DNA of 64,000 bases from Deltaproteobacteria bacterium SG8_13 (GTDB taxonomy: Bacteria > Desulfobacterota > Desulfobacteria > Desulfobacterales > SG8-13), in NCBI GenBank assembly GCA_001303025.1, contig LJNK01000017.1, positions 1 through 64,000 on the forward strand, in the 5' to 3' direction. The translations under genes and the position numbers were made by a program. Within the stretch, counting starts at the first letter, position 1; every line of letters begins with the position of its first letter. Positions 1 through 8,621 of the stretch are shown one piece after another. Under the pieces are notes generated by a model, which saw nothing but the letters and a program-made list of their open reading frames with translations, ran no database searches and had not been told where the DNA came from.

Positions 1-368
1 ACTTCCAGACCGCCCAAAATTAGTATTGCATCATAAGTAATACTCGGCGGTGTGAAACTTGGGCAATTTTCACATACACCTGGGTCACCCTGGTCACCTT
101 TTGGCCCCTGAGGTCCCTCCGGCCCGGGTATTAGTTCAATATTATCGATTTGTTGTTGGAGGTAATCGTCAGCCGCTTTCCTTGCTGCAGCTTCGGCGGG
201 CAATCCACCCTTCATACTTTCAATTTCTGCTGCGTTTTTGTCTGCTTTTGATTTCGTGGTAGAAACATCTGTCTGAAGATCTTGGATAGCGGTATCATCA
301 ACGGCCCATACATTGCCACACAGAAACACAGATAACAGAACCACTACCAGCATGAGTCCTCGATTCAT
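1..368 (-). CDS. Secreted collagen-like repeat protein, partial (C-terminus beyond left edge)
   Basis: This reading frame enters from the left edge and begins at an ATG (366-368 on the minus strand) preceded by a strong AAAGGAGG ribosome binding site. The first ~22 residues form a signal peptide (short basic start, hydrophobic core, VWA cleavage-like site). A short Ala/Lys-rich, coiled-coil-like stretch follows, with heptad-like runs such as KADKNAAEIESM. Then come about five Gly-X-Y triplets (GPEGPQGPKGDQGDPG) and a C-E-N-C pair. Bacterial collagen-like proteins are usually surface or extracellular; the role here is unknown because the C-terminal part is missing. Base composition is more AT-rich than in the genes to the right, which may indicate acquisition. 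Confidence 0.75.
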   Translation of the reverse strand, partial: MNRGLMLVVVLLSVFLCGNVWAVDDTAIQDLQTDVSTTKSKADKNAAEIESMKGGLPAEAAARKAADDYLQQQIDNIELIPGPEGPQGPKGDQGDPGVCENCPSFTPPSITYDAILILGGLE

Positions 369-876
369 TCTCAACCTCCTTTCATCACAAGTAAAAAGGC
401 CAAACTACCCCATTGGGCATTTTGGCCTGAGTTAGAATCGGCAAACGCACTCTCACTATCTCCCCTTGATAGTTGAGGCTGCCTGACTGATTACAGAGAT
501 TTTTTCAGTAATATGCAAAAACCGTACAAAATCTGCAGGTTGTAATGACTAAATAAGCCGAGAAAATACAAGCGTTTGAGGTTGCTACCACTGTGTGGCA
601 AAGGTAACTTGTGAAAACAGTTCGTTGATTTTGTGGCATGAACTTCATGAACGGAGGGGATTCAACAGGTCAGCTTGGTGGGTAAAACTGGCGATTTCTT
701 GCCAAAAAGCCAAACAATCAGGATTAACGCCAGTGATGAAGATATGCTTCGGCTATCACAGAATTTTAAGTGGTCTTATAGGTTCGGGACCATAGCAGTT
801 ACCCGTAATTTAGGATCGTTTGAGAAAGGTAGTAGATGTAAGAGTTCCCGATAAGAATCCCTTCATCTGTTACATT
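369..876. other. Intergenic region, AT-richer, no convincing gene
   Basis: About 500 bases hold the leader of the collagen-like gene and no well-supported gene. A hairpin with 8-bp arms (AGGCCAAA at 396-403, TTTGGCCT at 421-428) lies in the 5' leader just upstream of the ribosome binding site, and a smaller one (ACTATC/GATAGT) lies near 456-474. Frame 651-854 on the plus strand reads like protein for about 65 codons but has no good start, so it may be a decayed gene end. Confidence 0.4.
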
Positions 877-1236
877 CTACTTTCTGTTCAGCCAGTTCTG
901 GTACTGATTCCAGTCTGAACGGATAATTCTTTCCTTTTCTTCGTCGGCAAGCCGCGAAGAAGGTGATACTTTCTGCATGTACTCAGGATACTCCGCATAC
1001 GCCAAGACATCGCGGTAGTCTCTTTTTGCGGCCTCGATTTCGCGGCGCAACGCTTCGAGATCTCCGTTGGCAAGCTTCAGGACGGCGAGTCTGACACGGC
1101 TTACGCTACGCTGCCAACCTTCCGTTCCGTATTCATTTAGAATTGAAATGACTTCGTCGAATTGCGTCTTTGGCAAATCGCGTCGGACGATACGGATAAC
1201 ATCTTTATCGGTGACCTCTGGAATCGGTTGATTCAT
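877..1236 (-). CDS. Conserved-looking small hypothetical protein (119 aa)
   Basis: I do not recognise the family with certainty. The protein is soluble and charged, with predicted helices (TDKDVIRIVRRDLP, DEVISILNEYGTEGW, LKLANGDLEALRREIEAAKRDYRDVLAYAEYPEYM) and no cysteines after the start, signal peptide or membrane segment. I chose the ATG at 1234-1236, which has GGAA just upstream; an ATG at 1272 would add 12 residues but lacks a ribosome binding site. It stands alone between the collagen-like gene and the DUF6125 gene on the same strand. No function is assigned. Confidence 0.6.
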   Translation of the reverse strand: MNQPIPEVTDKDVIRIVRRDLPKTQFDEVISILNEYGTEGWQRSVSRVRLAVLKLANGDLEALRREIEAAKRDYRDVLAYAEYPEYMQKVSPSSRLADEEKERIIRSDWNQYQNWLNRK

Positions 1237-1334
1237 ATTCGTTCCAATCGAACAATTGGTCTGTGTTGCCATATGTCATGTATATCTAGTTCACCTGGCT
1301 TTGATCCTTTGCACTGCCAACGGCCTCGAATAGA

Positions 1335-1847
1335 TCAGAGGGCCAGTTCAAATCGCCAGCGGCAGTGCATATCGGGCGGATGGTCATCGGGAGGGGCAAA
1401 CAGGCAGGTTACCCGGATCCGGCCGTCGATTTCGCGGGCGAAATTTTCAAACTCTCCGCGGTGCATTTCCTTGCAGGCATACTCGGGCAGACCGCGTCGG
1501 GTTCGCGCCAGCTGCGTGGGACAGGACGGCACCTCGATGAGCACCTCTCCGGGTTTCTCCACAATCCGGTAGCCGACCAGGATACACCAGGGGAAAAGGC
1601 GCAGGGCCTTTACAAATCCTTCCAAGCCGGTCTCTTGAATCTGAAAACGCTTTGCCAGGTCCCGGGCCGCCATGGGCGCCACCCGGCCCCAGACCCGCTC
1701 GTTGAGCCTGTTGGCGGTGGCATCGTCGAACTGCTCCACGGTGTACAGATACCAGAAAGCATCCACCACGCGATAGTGCCACAGTAAAAATTCGATATAC
1801 CTGCGAAGCTCGGGCGCTTCCATCTCTTCAAATAGTGACAGGTCCAT
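1335..1847 (-). CDS. DUF6125-like cytosolic protein (170 aa)
   Basis: The sequence resembles the DUF6125 family seen in anaerobic Deltaproteobacteria; the function is unknown. An N-terminal helical half ([22 protein letters not shown]) is followed by a beta-rich half with spaced cysteines ([41 protein letters not shown]) that could bind a metal. The ATG at 1847 follows a GGGAGC ribosome binding site. It lies 55 bp beyond the end of the PlsC-like gene on the same strand, so it could be the last gene of the leftward biosynthetic operon or an unrelated neighbour. Confidence 0.65.
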   Translation of the reverse strand: MDLSLFEEMEAPELRRYIEFLLWHYRVVDAFWYLYTVEQFDDATANRLNERVWGRVAPMAARDLAKRFQIQETGLEGFVKALRLFPWCILVGYRIVEKPGEVLIEVPSCPTQLARTRRGLPEYACKEMHRGEFENFAREIDGRIRVTCLFAPPDDHPPDMHCRWRFELAL

Positions 1848-1902
1848 GGGCTGCTCCCAGAGGGTTGGGTGACCAGGCAGTGAAGACCGGCAAGCAGGCC
1901 GT

Positions 1903-2688
1903 TTACGGCGGGCCGCCGGTTGACCGCCGCCAATTCTCCATCAACGATATGACCGTTTCAACCTGCGTCGAAAGGGTGACCGAAGCGCTTTCATCAACCG
2001 GCTGTACCCGGCCCAGCCATTCGATTCGAATGGTGTTGGCCGTGCAGGTGTTGAACAGAAATTTGCCGGGTGTGAATATGGACTGGGAACCTTCGATGCC
2101 GACGACATCGAGAGGGGCCTTGAAGCGGTCGGCTATCTTGAAGGCACCGTATTTGAGCTTCCCGATGCGTCCATCCCGGCTGCGGGTGCCTTCCGGAAAG
2201 ATGAACAGTATGCCGCCGTCGGCAAAAAAATCACCCAGGCGTTCGATTCTCTCGGCCATCAGTCCGGTTTGCATGCCACCGGTCACAGCCGGGATGTAAC
2301 CGGATAGCTGCAAGATCCATCCGAATATCGGTACCCGAAAAAAATCGCTTTTAACGATGGTCTTCTGACGCTCGAACAGGGAAATCATCAGCAGTGGATC
2401 GAGATAGGAAAGGTGATTGCTTACAACCACCGCCGACTGCAATCGTCGCACTTCCGCAGAGGCGTCCACTGTCAACTGCGGTATTAGCAGCTGCATCAGT
2501 CGGAAGAAACTGCGGCAGTAGAGATTCAGCAACCGCTGATAGGTCTTTTCGCGATCGGCGGCCAGAAAGAAAGCGCCGATAAAAAGGGGAGCGAAGAAAA
2601 CCAGATATCCGAAAACGAAGTAGACCCAGAGCACCAGTGTGACGAAAAGGTCGCAAGCCGGTTTGATGAGGCGAGTGAAAGCAGCCAT
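1903..2688 (-). CDS. PlsC-like lysophospholipid acyltransferase (261 aa)
   Basis: This is a membrane-bound glycerolipid-type acyltransferase that moves an acyl chain from ACP or CoA to an acceptor hydroxyl. The catalytic H-x4-D block is [10 protein letters not shown], and the acceptor-binding block is [10 protein letters not shown]. The N-terminus has one or two hydrophobic segments ([20 protein letters not shown]). The gene starts 2 bp after the ketosynthase stop codon, so the two are almost certainly co-transcribed. Acyltransferases of this kind occur in aryl-polyene/flexirubin clusters, where they are thought to attach the product to a lipid. The substrate here is an inference from context. 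Confidence 0.85.
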   Translation of the reverse strand: MAAFTRLIKPACDLFVTLVLWVYFVFGYLVFFAPLFIGAFFLAADREKTYQRLLNLYCRSFFRLMQLLIPQLTVDASAEVRRLQSAVVVSNHLSYLDPLLMISLFERQKTIVKSDFFRVPIFGWILQLSGYIPAVTGGMQTGLMAERIERLGDFFADGGILFIFPEGTRSRDGRIGKLKYGAFKIADRFKAPLDVVGIEGSQSIFTPGKFLFNTCTANTIRIEWLGRVQPVDESASVTLSTQVETVISLMENWRRSTGGPP

Positions 2689-2690
2689 CT

Positions 2691-3926
2691 TTAATCGAAT
2701 CGCTTGATGAACAGCGTTGTGTTCACCCCACCGAAGGCGAAGTTCTGCACAACCGCGGTTGAAAACGGTGACTCGATGAGCTCGGTGACATGCCGCAGAC
2801 CGCCGCAGCGCGGATCAATTTCTTCCAGGTTCAGCGTGGGTGCAATGATACCGGCCTGCATCATGAAAAGAACCAGAACGGTTTCAATGGCTCCGCAGGC
2901 TGCCATTGTGTGTCCCATGTAGCCCTTGAGCCCGACTACCCGGGGGGCGTCACCAAAGGTCTTGCGGATGGCCTGGGCTTCGACCACATCTCCCATCTTT
3001 GTGGCGGTGGCGTGGGCGCTGACCAGGTCGACACTGCCAGCCGGCACCTTTGCACTGTCGATGCCCAGCCGAATGGCATCCGTGACACCCTGGGCATTTG
3101 GCAGGATCATGTCGCCGCCGTTATTGTTGCACGAAAACCCGATGACCTCTCCCAGAATCTCTGCGCCACGTTTGCGCGCAAATTCATACTCTTCGAGCAT
3201 GACGGCACCGGCACCTTCGCCGACCACCAGCCCGTCGCGACGATCGTCGAAAGGGCGGGGAGTCAAATGCGGCGTGTCGTTGAAATCCGTCGAGCAGGCC
3301 AGCAGGTTGTCGAACACCGCCACCGTGGTAGTGTCGTATTCGTCAGCTCCCCCGCAAAGCATGGCATCCTGCAGGCCGAACTTGATGGTCTCGTAGCCGA
3401 AACCGACACACTGGCTGCTGGTGGTACAGGCCGTGGATGAAGCAATCACCCGACCGGTAATGCCGAACATCTTGGTGATGTTAACTGCAGTAGTGTGTAC
3501 CATCGACTTGAGATAATCGACGGCGTTGATGCTGGTATAGGTCTCATCGGAATCGCTGAAAAAGCACTCGTAGATTCCCCTTTGAACGGTCGGGCTGCCG
3601 TGGATCGATCCGAAGGAAACGCCAAGCCGCCCGGAGGTGACAAAGTCTGTCGGCAGGCCGGACTGCTCGATGACTTCCTTGGCAACCTGGCAGGCGTAGT
3701 AGGCCACCGGTCCCATAGTCTTGCGGTACTTGCGCTTGAAATCGAAGGGGATGTCGTAATCAACCGTACCGAAAACTTTTGAGTGGAGGTGACCGGAAAG
3801 CAACTTGTCTTCGCGCAGGGGTTTGACCCCCGACACCCCGTTGGTCAGGCTGTCAAGGATGTCATCTTTACGATGGCCGATGGGGGTGATGGCGGCGGCA
3901 GCGGTGATGACGACTCTTCTGTTCAT
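2691..3926 (-). CDS. Beta-ketoacyl-ACP synthase (KAS I/II type, cluster copy 1)
   Basis: This is a Claisen-condensing enzyme that extends an ACP-bound acyl chain with malonyl-ACP. The full triad is visible: nucleophile Cys in ASSTACTTSS (around residue 167), the first His in DLVSAHATATKMGD and the second His in GYMGHTMAACGAIE. The length (411 aa) is normal for a FabF-type enzyme. I start at the ATG at 3926, where the usual MNRRVVITA-type N-terminus begins; an ATG at 3977 would add 17 residues unlike the family. It is followed by plsC-like with a 2-bp gap and preceded by an ACP gene 91 bp away. It is one of two ketosynthases with an intact triad in the cluster, besides a KAS III. Confidence 0.88.
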   Translation of the reverse strand: MNRRVVITAAAAITPIGHRKDDILDSLTNGVSGVKPLREDKLLSGHLHSKVFGTVDYDIPFDFKRKYRKTMGPVAYYACQVAKEVIEQSGLPTDFVTSGRLGVSFGSIHGSPTVQRGIYECFFSDSDETYTSINAVDYLKSMVHTTAVNITKMFGITGRVIASSTACTTSSQCVGFGYETIKFGLQDAMLCGGADEYDTTTVAVFDNLLACSTDFNDTPHLTPRPFDDRRDGLVVGEGAGAVMLEEYEFARKRGAEILGEVIGFSCNNNGGDMILPNAQGVTDAIRLGIDSAKVPAGSVDLVSAHATATKMGDVVEAQAIRKTFGDAPRVVGLKGYMGHTMAACGAIETVLVLFMMQAGIIAPTLNLEEIDPRCGGLRHVTELIESPFSTAVVQNFAFGGVNTTLFIKRFD

Positions 3927-4017
3927 AATCGGGACACTGTTATCAGGTATGTCGGCAGGGCGGTATGCTGTCCGCACATCGTTGCGGATGGCTGCTGATT
4001 GTCATACAGGCCGAAGG

Positions 4018-4281
4018 TCAAGCCGGCTTCAGGCGAACGGCAGCCAGGGACTCCACATAGTCGCAGATCTGGTTGATGGTGCGGATCCCCATGGCCTGTT
4101 TCTTTTCGTCCTGCGTCAATTCCGATTTCAACAGCTTTTCGATCTCCGCCAACAGCTCAATTGCATCGATACTGTCAAATTCGTGAACTTCACGCAGGTC
4201 GTCGTCCAGTTCGGGATTTTCTATTTCGAACGCTTCTGCAAAAACGGCCAGGATGCTGGCCTGGATCTCTTCCCGGGTCAT
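4018..4281 (-). CDS. Acyl carrier protein (cluster copy 1)
   Basis: This is a small acidic four-helix carrier of about 87 residues. The phosphopantetheine attachment serine sits in EFDSIDAIELLAEIEK. The ATG at 4281 gives the usual ACP length; upstream in-frame starts would add about 30 basic, ACP-unlike residues. It lies between the exporter fusion gene and the ketosynthase on the same strand and probably feeds that ketosynthase. The cluster holds three separate ACPs, which is common in systems that build an aryl polyene or resorcinol on dedicated carriers. Confidence 0.85.
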   Translation of the reverse strand: MTREEIQASILAVFAEAFEIENPELDDDLREVHEFDSIDAIELLAEIEKLLKSELTQDEKKQAMGIRTINQICDYVESLAAVRLKPA

Positions 4282-4387
4282 TGTTTGTTTATCGCTTTCT
4301 ATATATCGCTTGTACCGCACTCCAGCCGAGGATGTGGTCAAAGCTTTTCTTAATACAATATTTGATACCAAATTTCAAAATAAACTT

Positions 4388-7300
4388 TCATCCGTCTATC
4401 CGGCGGCCTAAGAAGGGACCGAAATGAAACCACTCCAAAGGATACCGGCGCAGCATCCGCTCCAGCTGGTCGGCATAATGCTGGGCCGATCGGCGGATCG
4501 CTTCCTTTCGCTCTGAGCGGTGATCGGCGGTAACCCGATACGGTTCCATAACGGCCATATGATATTGCCTGGGACCGGTACGAAACGAAAAGAAAATGAG
4601 AATCGGCGCCCCCGACAACAGGGCCAGCATGTGGGGTGCCTCCAGGACCCTTGCTTCGCGTTCGAACATTCTCACAGGCACGGTGCGCTCCTTACCGCTC
4701 CAGGTGCGATCGCCGGTCAGAGATACCAACCCGCCCTCCCGCAGGAACTGGACCCCTTCGATGATGTTCAGGGGCGATCCTCCGTCCGGGTCGGTGGTCA
4801 CGATACGGATCCCGGATTGGGCGAGTCCGTCCTTTATTACTGCGCCGATCTTCTCCTTGTGCTTTTCGCCCATGTATAGCATCAGCGGCAGGTGGGGCCG
4901 TTTTTGACGGATCAGTCCGGCAGCCATTTCCCACGTGCCCATGTGGGACATCAACACGACGCCGCCGGTACCCTTGTCAAGGGTCTCCTCGAGATATTCC
5001 CAACCCTCGGAGGCGGTGTGCACCTGTATCCCCTCGTGAAGGTAAAACCGGTCGACGAACAGCCGGGAAAACCGGTGATACTGCCGCCAGACGCACAGGA
5101 GGTGAAAGATGCGGGATCTGTCCGGGTAGACGCTGCGGTACAGATCCAGGCCGACTGCCACGCGGCCGGGAAAGAGCAGGAAAAAGGCGGCTGTTACCGG
5201 CCAGATACATATCGGCATGATCCAGACCCCCCATTTTCTGGAAAGACTGATCAACAGCTGATAGTAGGGTTTTCGCAGTGAAGACGCTCTCCAGCCGATT
5301 GGCTCCCGGCGGTTTTGAAAAACGCCCGCTGGTTGTCGCGTCCGTTGGCTGGGGTCCTCCCCGTCGGTCGTTTGAGACGATGCGGCCGGCGAATAAATGC
5401 GCTGCAACAGTGTCGGCAGGATCAGAAAAGCGCCCAGAAAAGCGTATCCCACGCCGAGTACGCATGTCAGACCGGCGCTTTGCAGAAGGCGGTGCTGGGC
5501 GAAGTTCAGACTCCCGAACCCGATCAGGGTGGAAACCGCCGCTAAACATACCGCTGTCTGGATCAAAACCATGGAAGGGTCGGTGGCTTCGCGGTAGCGC
5601 TGGTACCCCCTGACCAGATATAACGTGTAATCGATGCCCATCCCCATGACGACGATCGATAGCATCAAACCGGGAATGTCCAATGGGTGGCCGATAATCC
5701 GCAGGGTTCCGAGGGTGCAGCTGAGCGCGAATGCGATCGGCAGCATGGCTGTTCCGGCCAACTGCCAGTTGAAAAAAAAGATCCACACCAGAAGCACCAC
5801 GCTGATGCCCACAATGGCCGCCATCCGCAGAAATGTATCCGCCAGATACTCGCCGAGTTTCACCGAGAAATGGGCCGGGTCGAACACCCGGATCCCCTGT
5901 TGTCGGGTAACCTTCTCCACCAGTTCCGCCGCGCGGTATGCCTGTCCGGGGCGCAGCGTGGCAAACTGTGTCCAATTGCCGTCCCCGTCTGCTGCAGGCC
6001 CCTGAATGCCAAGCAGGTCGAAATACGGTGCAGGGATCTGGTGGGGCTCATAGCCGGACTGCTCGACATGCCGGAGGAAGGGGTCGAATGCCGACGGCGC
6101 GAATCCCCACTTTTGCGACACCTGTGCCAGGGCGCTGCGCAGTGCATCTTTGCGCTCCTTTGTCCAGAATGTCTGCCATTCGGCCAGATTTTCCTTCGCC
6201 CGCCTTTCTCCCGGAAACAACAGGGCCGGGGTGAATGCGGAGGCCAAAGCGCCGGTGGACACTTCCTGCTCCAACAGATCGCTCAGACGGTCGATCCGCT
6301 GCTGCAGCTGCTGCAGGCTGCCGGCTTCGGTCATGACGAAAACCTGTGAGCGGACATTGCCCCAGATGCCGGCAACCTTGTTTTCCGCCGCCGCGGTCTG
6401 CGGATCGATCGTGTTCATGGCCCGGAAATCCGCGTTGAACTCGGGACGGGCAAAAGCGGCCATCAGCAGGCCGACACCAAGGGCGGCCCATGCCTTGTAC
6501 TTCCCCCCGACGAGAAACAGTTTCGGCACCAGGCGGTGAAGGGTAAGGGTCTTTTTCTTTGCGGTCGGCGGCAGCTGTGGGATCACCTTCGGGAAAACCA
6601 GGTGCACGAAAAGAAAAGAGGCGGCAATCCCGATGGCGGCAAATTGGCCGATCTCGGCCAGGACCGGAAAACCACTGAATTGTAGAGACGCAAAAGCACC
6701 GATCGTGGTCAAGGCCGCCAGCAGTCCCACCGCCCAGACTTCTTTTGCAGCCTGCCGGCCGGAGCCGCCTTCGGGTCGATCCAGAAAGAGAAGATAGGCG
6801 ATGCCATGGTCGACGGTAATGGAGATGATGGCTCCGCCGAAACCGATGGTCAGGATCGAAATCGATGGATGCCAGAGGGAAAAAAAGAAAAAGGAAGCCA
6901 GGGTACCGGCAACCGCCGGCACCAGCGCCAGCAGGCCGACAGCCGGCCGGGGGAAGGCCAGCAGCAGCAGGACGGCGATTCCCAGGGCGGCGAACAGAAT
7001 GAGTCGCTGCACATCGTTGCGGACAATGTTCTCATTGTCCAATGCCGCACGCCAGGCGCCCACCGGTGTCAGCGTAAAGCGCAGATCCTTCGCCGTCGCT
7101 CTGCGATTGATTTCACCTTCGAGATTTTGGAAAAGAACGGCCAGCTGCCTGGCCGATGCCGTGTCGGTTCCGGGTGCAGCCGGCCTGGCAAGCAGGAGAA
7201 GGTGCTGGCCGTCCGAAGAAATGAGGTGCCCCCGGTGCATGCTGCCGCGTGCGGGGGAAAGATGGGCGAGGCGGGCCAGCACCAGATTCCGCAGACCCAG

Positions 7301-7822
7301 CGGATCGGCGGCTATCCGACCGGCCTGCCCCACTCCGCCCAGCTCCATCAGCTGCAGGACCTGTTGCTCCAGGTGCTGCCGCAGCCGATCGGGCTGCAGC
7401 AGGGGAGCAATCCCGCTGTTGAGATCCCTTTCGGTAAACAGGACCGGAAGCCTGGGGGTGACATCGTCGATCAGCAGCGGTATCAGTTCCTGATACCGCC
7501 TGGTCCCGATCTGCCGGAACAACCCGCTGTCTGCGAACCGTTGTTCGACAAAGGCAGCCGCATCTGCCAGCGGTTCAGGGGTCGGGACTTCCGGGCGTGG
7601 CGTATCCCTGTGAATCTGCAGGTCGATGACCACCAGATCCTGCATGGGATGGGTTTTTGCAATGGTAGCCGCATCGGAAAGTACCGGGTCGTCCAGCGGC
7701 AGCGTGCCGACGATGTCGGTGTCGATCCTGAGCCGGTGCCAGCCAATCCAGAACAAAATCAGGGCGACCGTAACGGTGAGCAGCAGCGGGGTCCATTTGC
7801 TGAAGAATGTGTCTTTCCCCAT
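4388..7822 (-). CDS. MMPL/RND exporter fused to LpxL-like lipid acyltransferase (1144 aa)
   Basis: The protein joins two functions. Residues ~1-830 form an RND-superfamily (MMPL) lipid exporter: an N-terminal membrane helix (LLLTVTVALILFWIGW), a large periplasmic loop, a first helix bundle (ILFAALGIAVLLLLAF, then VDHGIAYLLFL), a second loop and a second bundle (VVMGMGIDYTLYLVRGYQ). Residues ~850-1144 form an LpxL/HtrB-type acyltransferase with its H-x4-E motif in LMSHMGTWEMA (around residue 955) and the conserved SLTGDRTW block. Aryl-polyene clusters usually encode these as separate proteins. The ATG at 7822 lies 19 bp after the GT2 stop; an in-frame TTG at 7876 inside the GT2 gene is the alternative. 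It may both acylate and export the product, but that is inference. Confidence 0.85.
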   Translation of the reverse strand: MGKDTFFSKWTPLLLTVTVALILFWIGWHRLRIDTDIVGTLPLDDPVLSDAATIAKTHPMQDLVVIDLQIHRDTPRPEVPTPEPLADAAAFVEQRFADSGLFRQIGTRRYQELIPLLIDDVTPRLPVLFTERDLNSGIAPLLQPDRLRQHLEQQVLQLMELGGVGQAGRIAADPLGLRNLVLARLAHLSPARGSMHRGHLISSDGQHLLLLARPAAPGTDTASARQLAVLFQNLEGEINRRATAKDLRFTLTPVGAWRAALDNENIVRNDVQRLILFAALGIAVLLLLAFPRPAVGLLALVPAVAGTLASFFFFSLWHPSISILTIGFGGAIISITVDHGIAYLLFLDRPEGGSGRQAAKEVWAVGLLAALTTIGAFASLQFSGFPVLAEIGQFAAIGIAASFLFVHLVFPKVIPQLPPTAKKKTLTLHRLVPKLFLVGGKYKAWAALGVGLLMAAFARPEFNADFRAMNTIDPQTAAAENKVAGIWGNVRSQVFVMTEAGSLQQLQQRIDRLSDLLEQEVSTGALASAFTPALLFPGERRAKENLAEWQTFWTKERKDALRSALAQVSQKWGFAPSAFDPFLRHVEQSGYEPHQIPAPYFDLLGIQGPAADGDGNWTQFATLRPGQAYRAAELVEKVTRQQGIRVFDPAHFSVKLGEYLADTFLRMAAIVGISVVLLVWIFFFNWQLAGTAMLPIAFALSCTLGTLRIIGHPLDIPGLMLSIVVMGMGIDYTLYLVRGYQRYREATDPSMVLIQTAVCLAAVSTLIGFGSLNFAQHRLLQSAGLTCVLGVGYAFLGAFLILPTLLQRIYSPAASSQTTDGEDPSQRTRQPAGVFQNRREPIGWRASSLRKPYYQLLISLSRKWGVWIMPICIWPVTAAFFLLFPGRVAVGLDLYRSVYPDRSRIFHLLCVWRQYHRFSRLFVDRFYLHEGIQVHTASEGWEYLEETLDKGTGGVVLMSHMGTWEMAAGLIRQKRPHLPLMLYMGEKHKEKIGAVIKDGLAQSGIRIVTTDPDGGSPLNIIEGVQFLREGGLVSLTGDRTWSGKERTVPVRMFEREARVLEAPHMLALLSGAPILIFFSFRTGPRQYHMAVMEPYRVTADHRSERKEAIRRSAQHYADQLERMLRRYPLEWFHFGPFLGRRIDG

Positions 7823-7841
7823 AGTCGATGGCTTCTTGGCT

Positions 7842-8621
7842 TCAGGCCTCTGCCGCGCCGTCGTCCCGCGGTGCAATCATGCGGCGGCGGAATGCCGGCG
7901 GCAGGAAAAGTCGTTGCACGATCAGCCGGCTGAATGTCGTCGAATTGCGCATGAAATCAACAAACGGCCGGAAATGGGACACCCGCTCTCCCGGCGGATA
8001 CCGGACGCTCACCGGCGCTTCGACCAGCGGCAGCTTCTTCCACCGGGCCTTTACAATGACTTCCACTTCGAACTGGTAGCGGTCGGCAACAACGCCCAGT
8101 TGCAGAGTTTCCGGCAGGGGATAGATTCTGAACCCGCTCTGTGAGTCACGGGATCGGTGGCCACCCGCGGCCCACACCCAGAAATTGGAGAACTTGCGTC
8201 CGAATCGGCTGGTCCAGTGCACACCGACCGCATCCATACCCTGCCGGACGCCGACAACGATCGGCCGACTTTCTTCCGGTATCGATCGGATCAGGATCCG
8301 CGCGTCCAGCGGGTTGTGCTGGCCGTCGGCGTCCAAGGTAATCGCCCAGCGGGAAATTCGCGATGCGGCCCGCATGCCGGTCTTTATGGCGGCGCCCTTT
8401 CCCCGATTGCCATCGTGACGCAGCAGCGTTACCCCTTCTATCTGACCTGCCCTCTCAGCAGAATCATCTGCCGAACCGTCATCCACCACAAATACCGGAA
8501 ATCCCAGTTGCAATGCATCCCGTGCGACATCGCCCACTGTCTCGGCGTGGTTGAAGACCGGTATCACAACGGAAAACCCTGATTGTATCTGTGTGGGCGC
8601 ATTCACGTCATCTGTTCTCAT
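7842..8621 (-). CDS. GT2 family glycosyltransferase, dolichol-phosphate-mannosyltransferase-like (259 aa)
   Basis: This is a GT-A fold transferase that moves a sugar from a nucleotide-activated donor to a lipid or lipid-like acceptor. It shows the N-terminal FSVVIPVFNHAETVGDVA strand, the VVDDGSADDSAE nucleotide-binding loop, HDGNRGKGAAIKTG and the catalytic metal site in TLDADGQHNP. No clear membrane anchor is seen, unlike many DPM-like enzymes. The start codon at 8621 overlaps the stop of the DegV-DAK2 gene (ATGA), so translation is coupled. A GT2 gene is a regular part of aryl-polyene clusters. Confidence 0.88.
   Translation of the reverse strand: MRTDDVNAPTQIQSGFSVVIPVFNHAETVGDVARDALQLGFPVFVVDDGSADDSAERAGQIEGVTLLRHDGNRGKGAAIKTGMRAASRISRWAITLDADGQHNPLDARILIRSIPEESRPIVVGVRQGMDAVGVHWTSRFGRKFSNFWVWAAGGHRSRDSQSGFRIYPLPETLQLGVVADRYQFEVEVIVKARWKKLPLVEAPVSVRYPPGERVSHFRPFVDFMRNSTTFSRLIVQRLFLPPAFRRRMIAPRDDGAAEA

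Noticed and set aside
380-480. Hairpins upstream of the collagen-like gene as a c-di-GMP riboswitch
   Set aside because: The conserved GEMM core sequences are not present; only a simple stem-loop is visible.
651-854. Protein-like frame on the plus strand (about 65 codons)
   Set aside because: An in-frame stop at 648-650, no start with a ribosome binding site and no recognised family; at most a gene remnant.
6806-7933. 375-codon plus-strand frame inside the MMPL fusion gene
   Set aside because: It is antisense to a clear MMPL exporter and rich in Gln, Arg and Pro without motifs, as expected for a shadow in GC-rich sequence.
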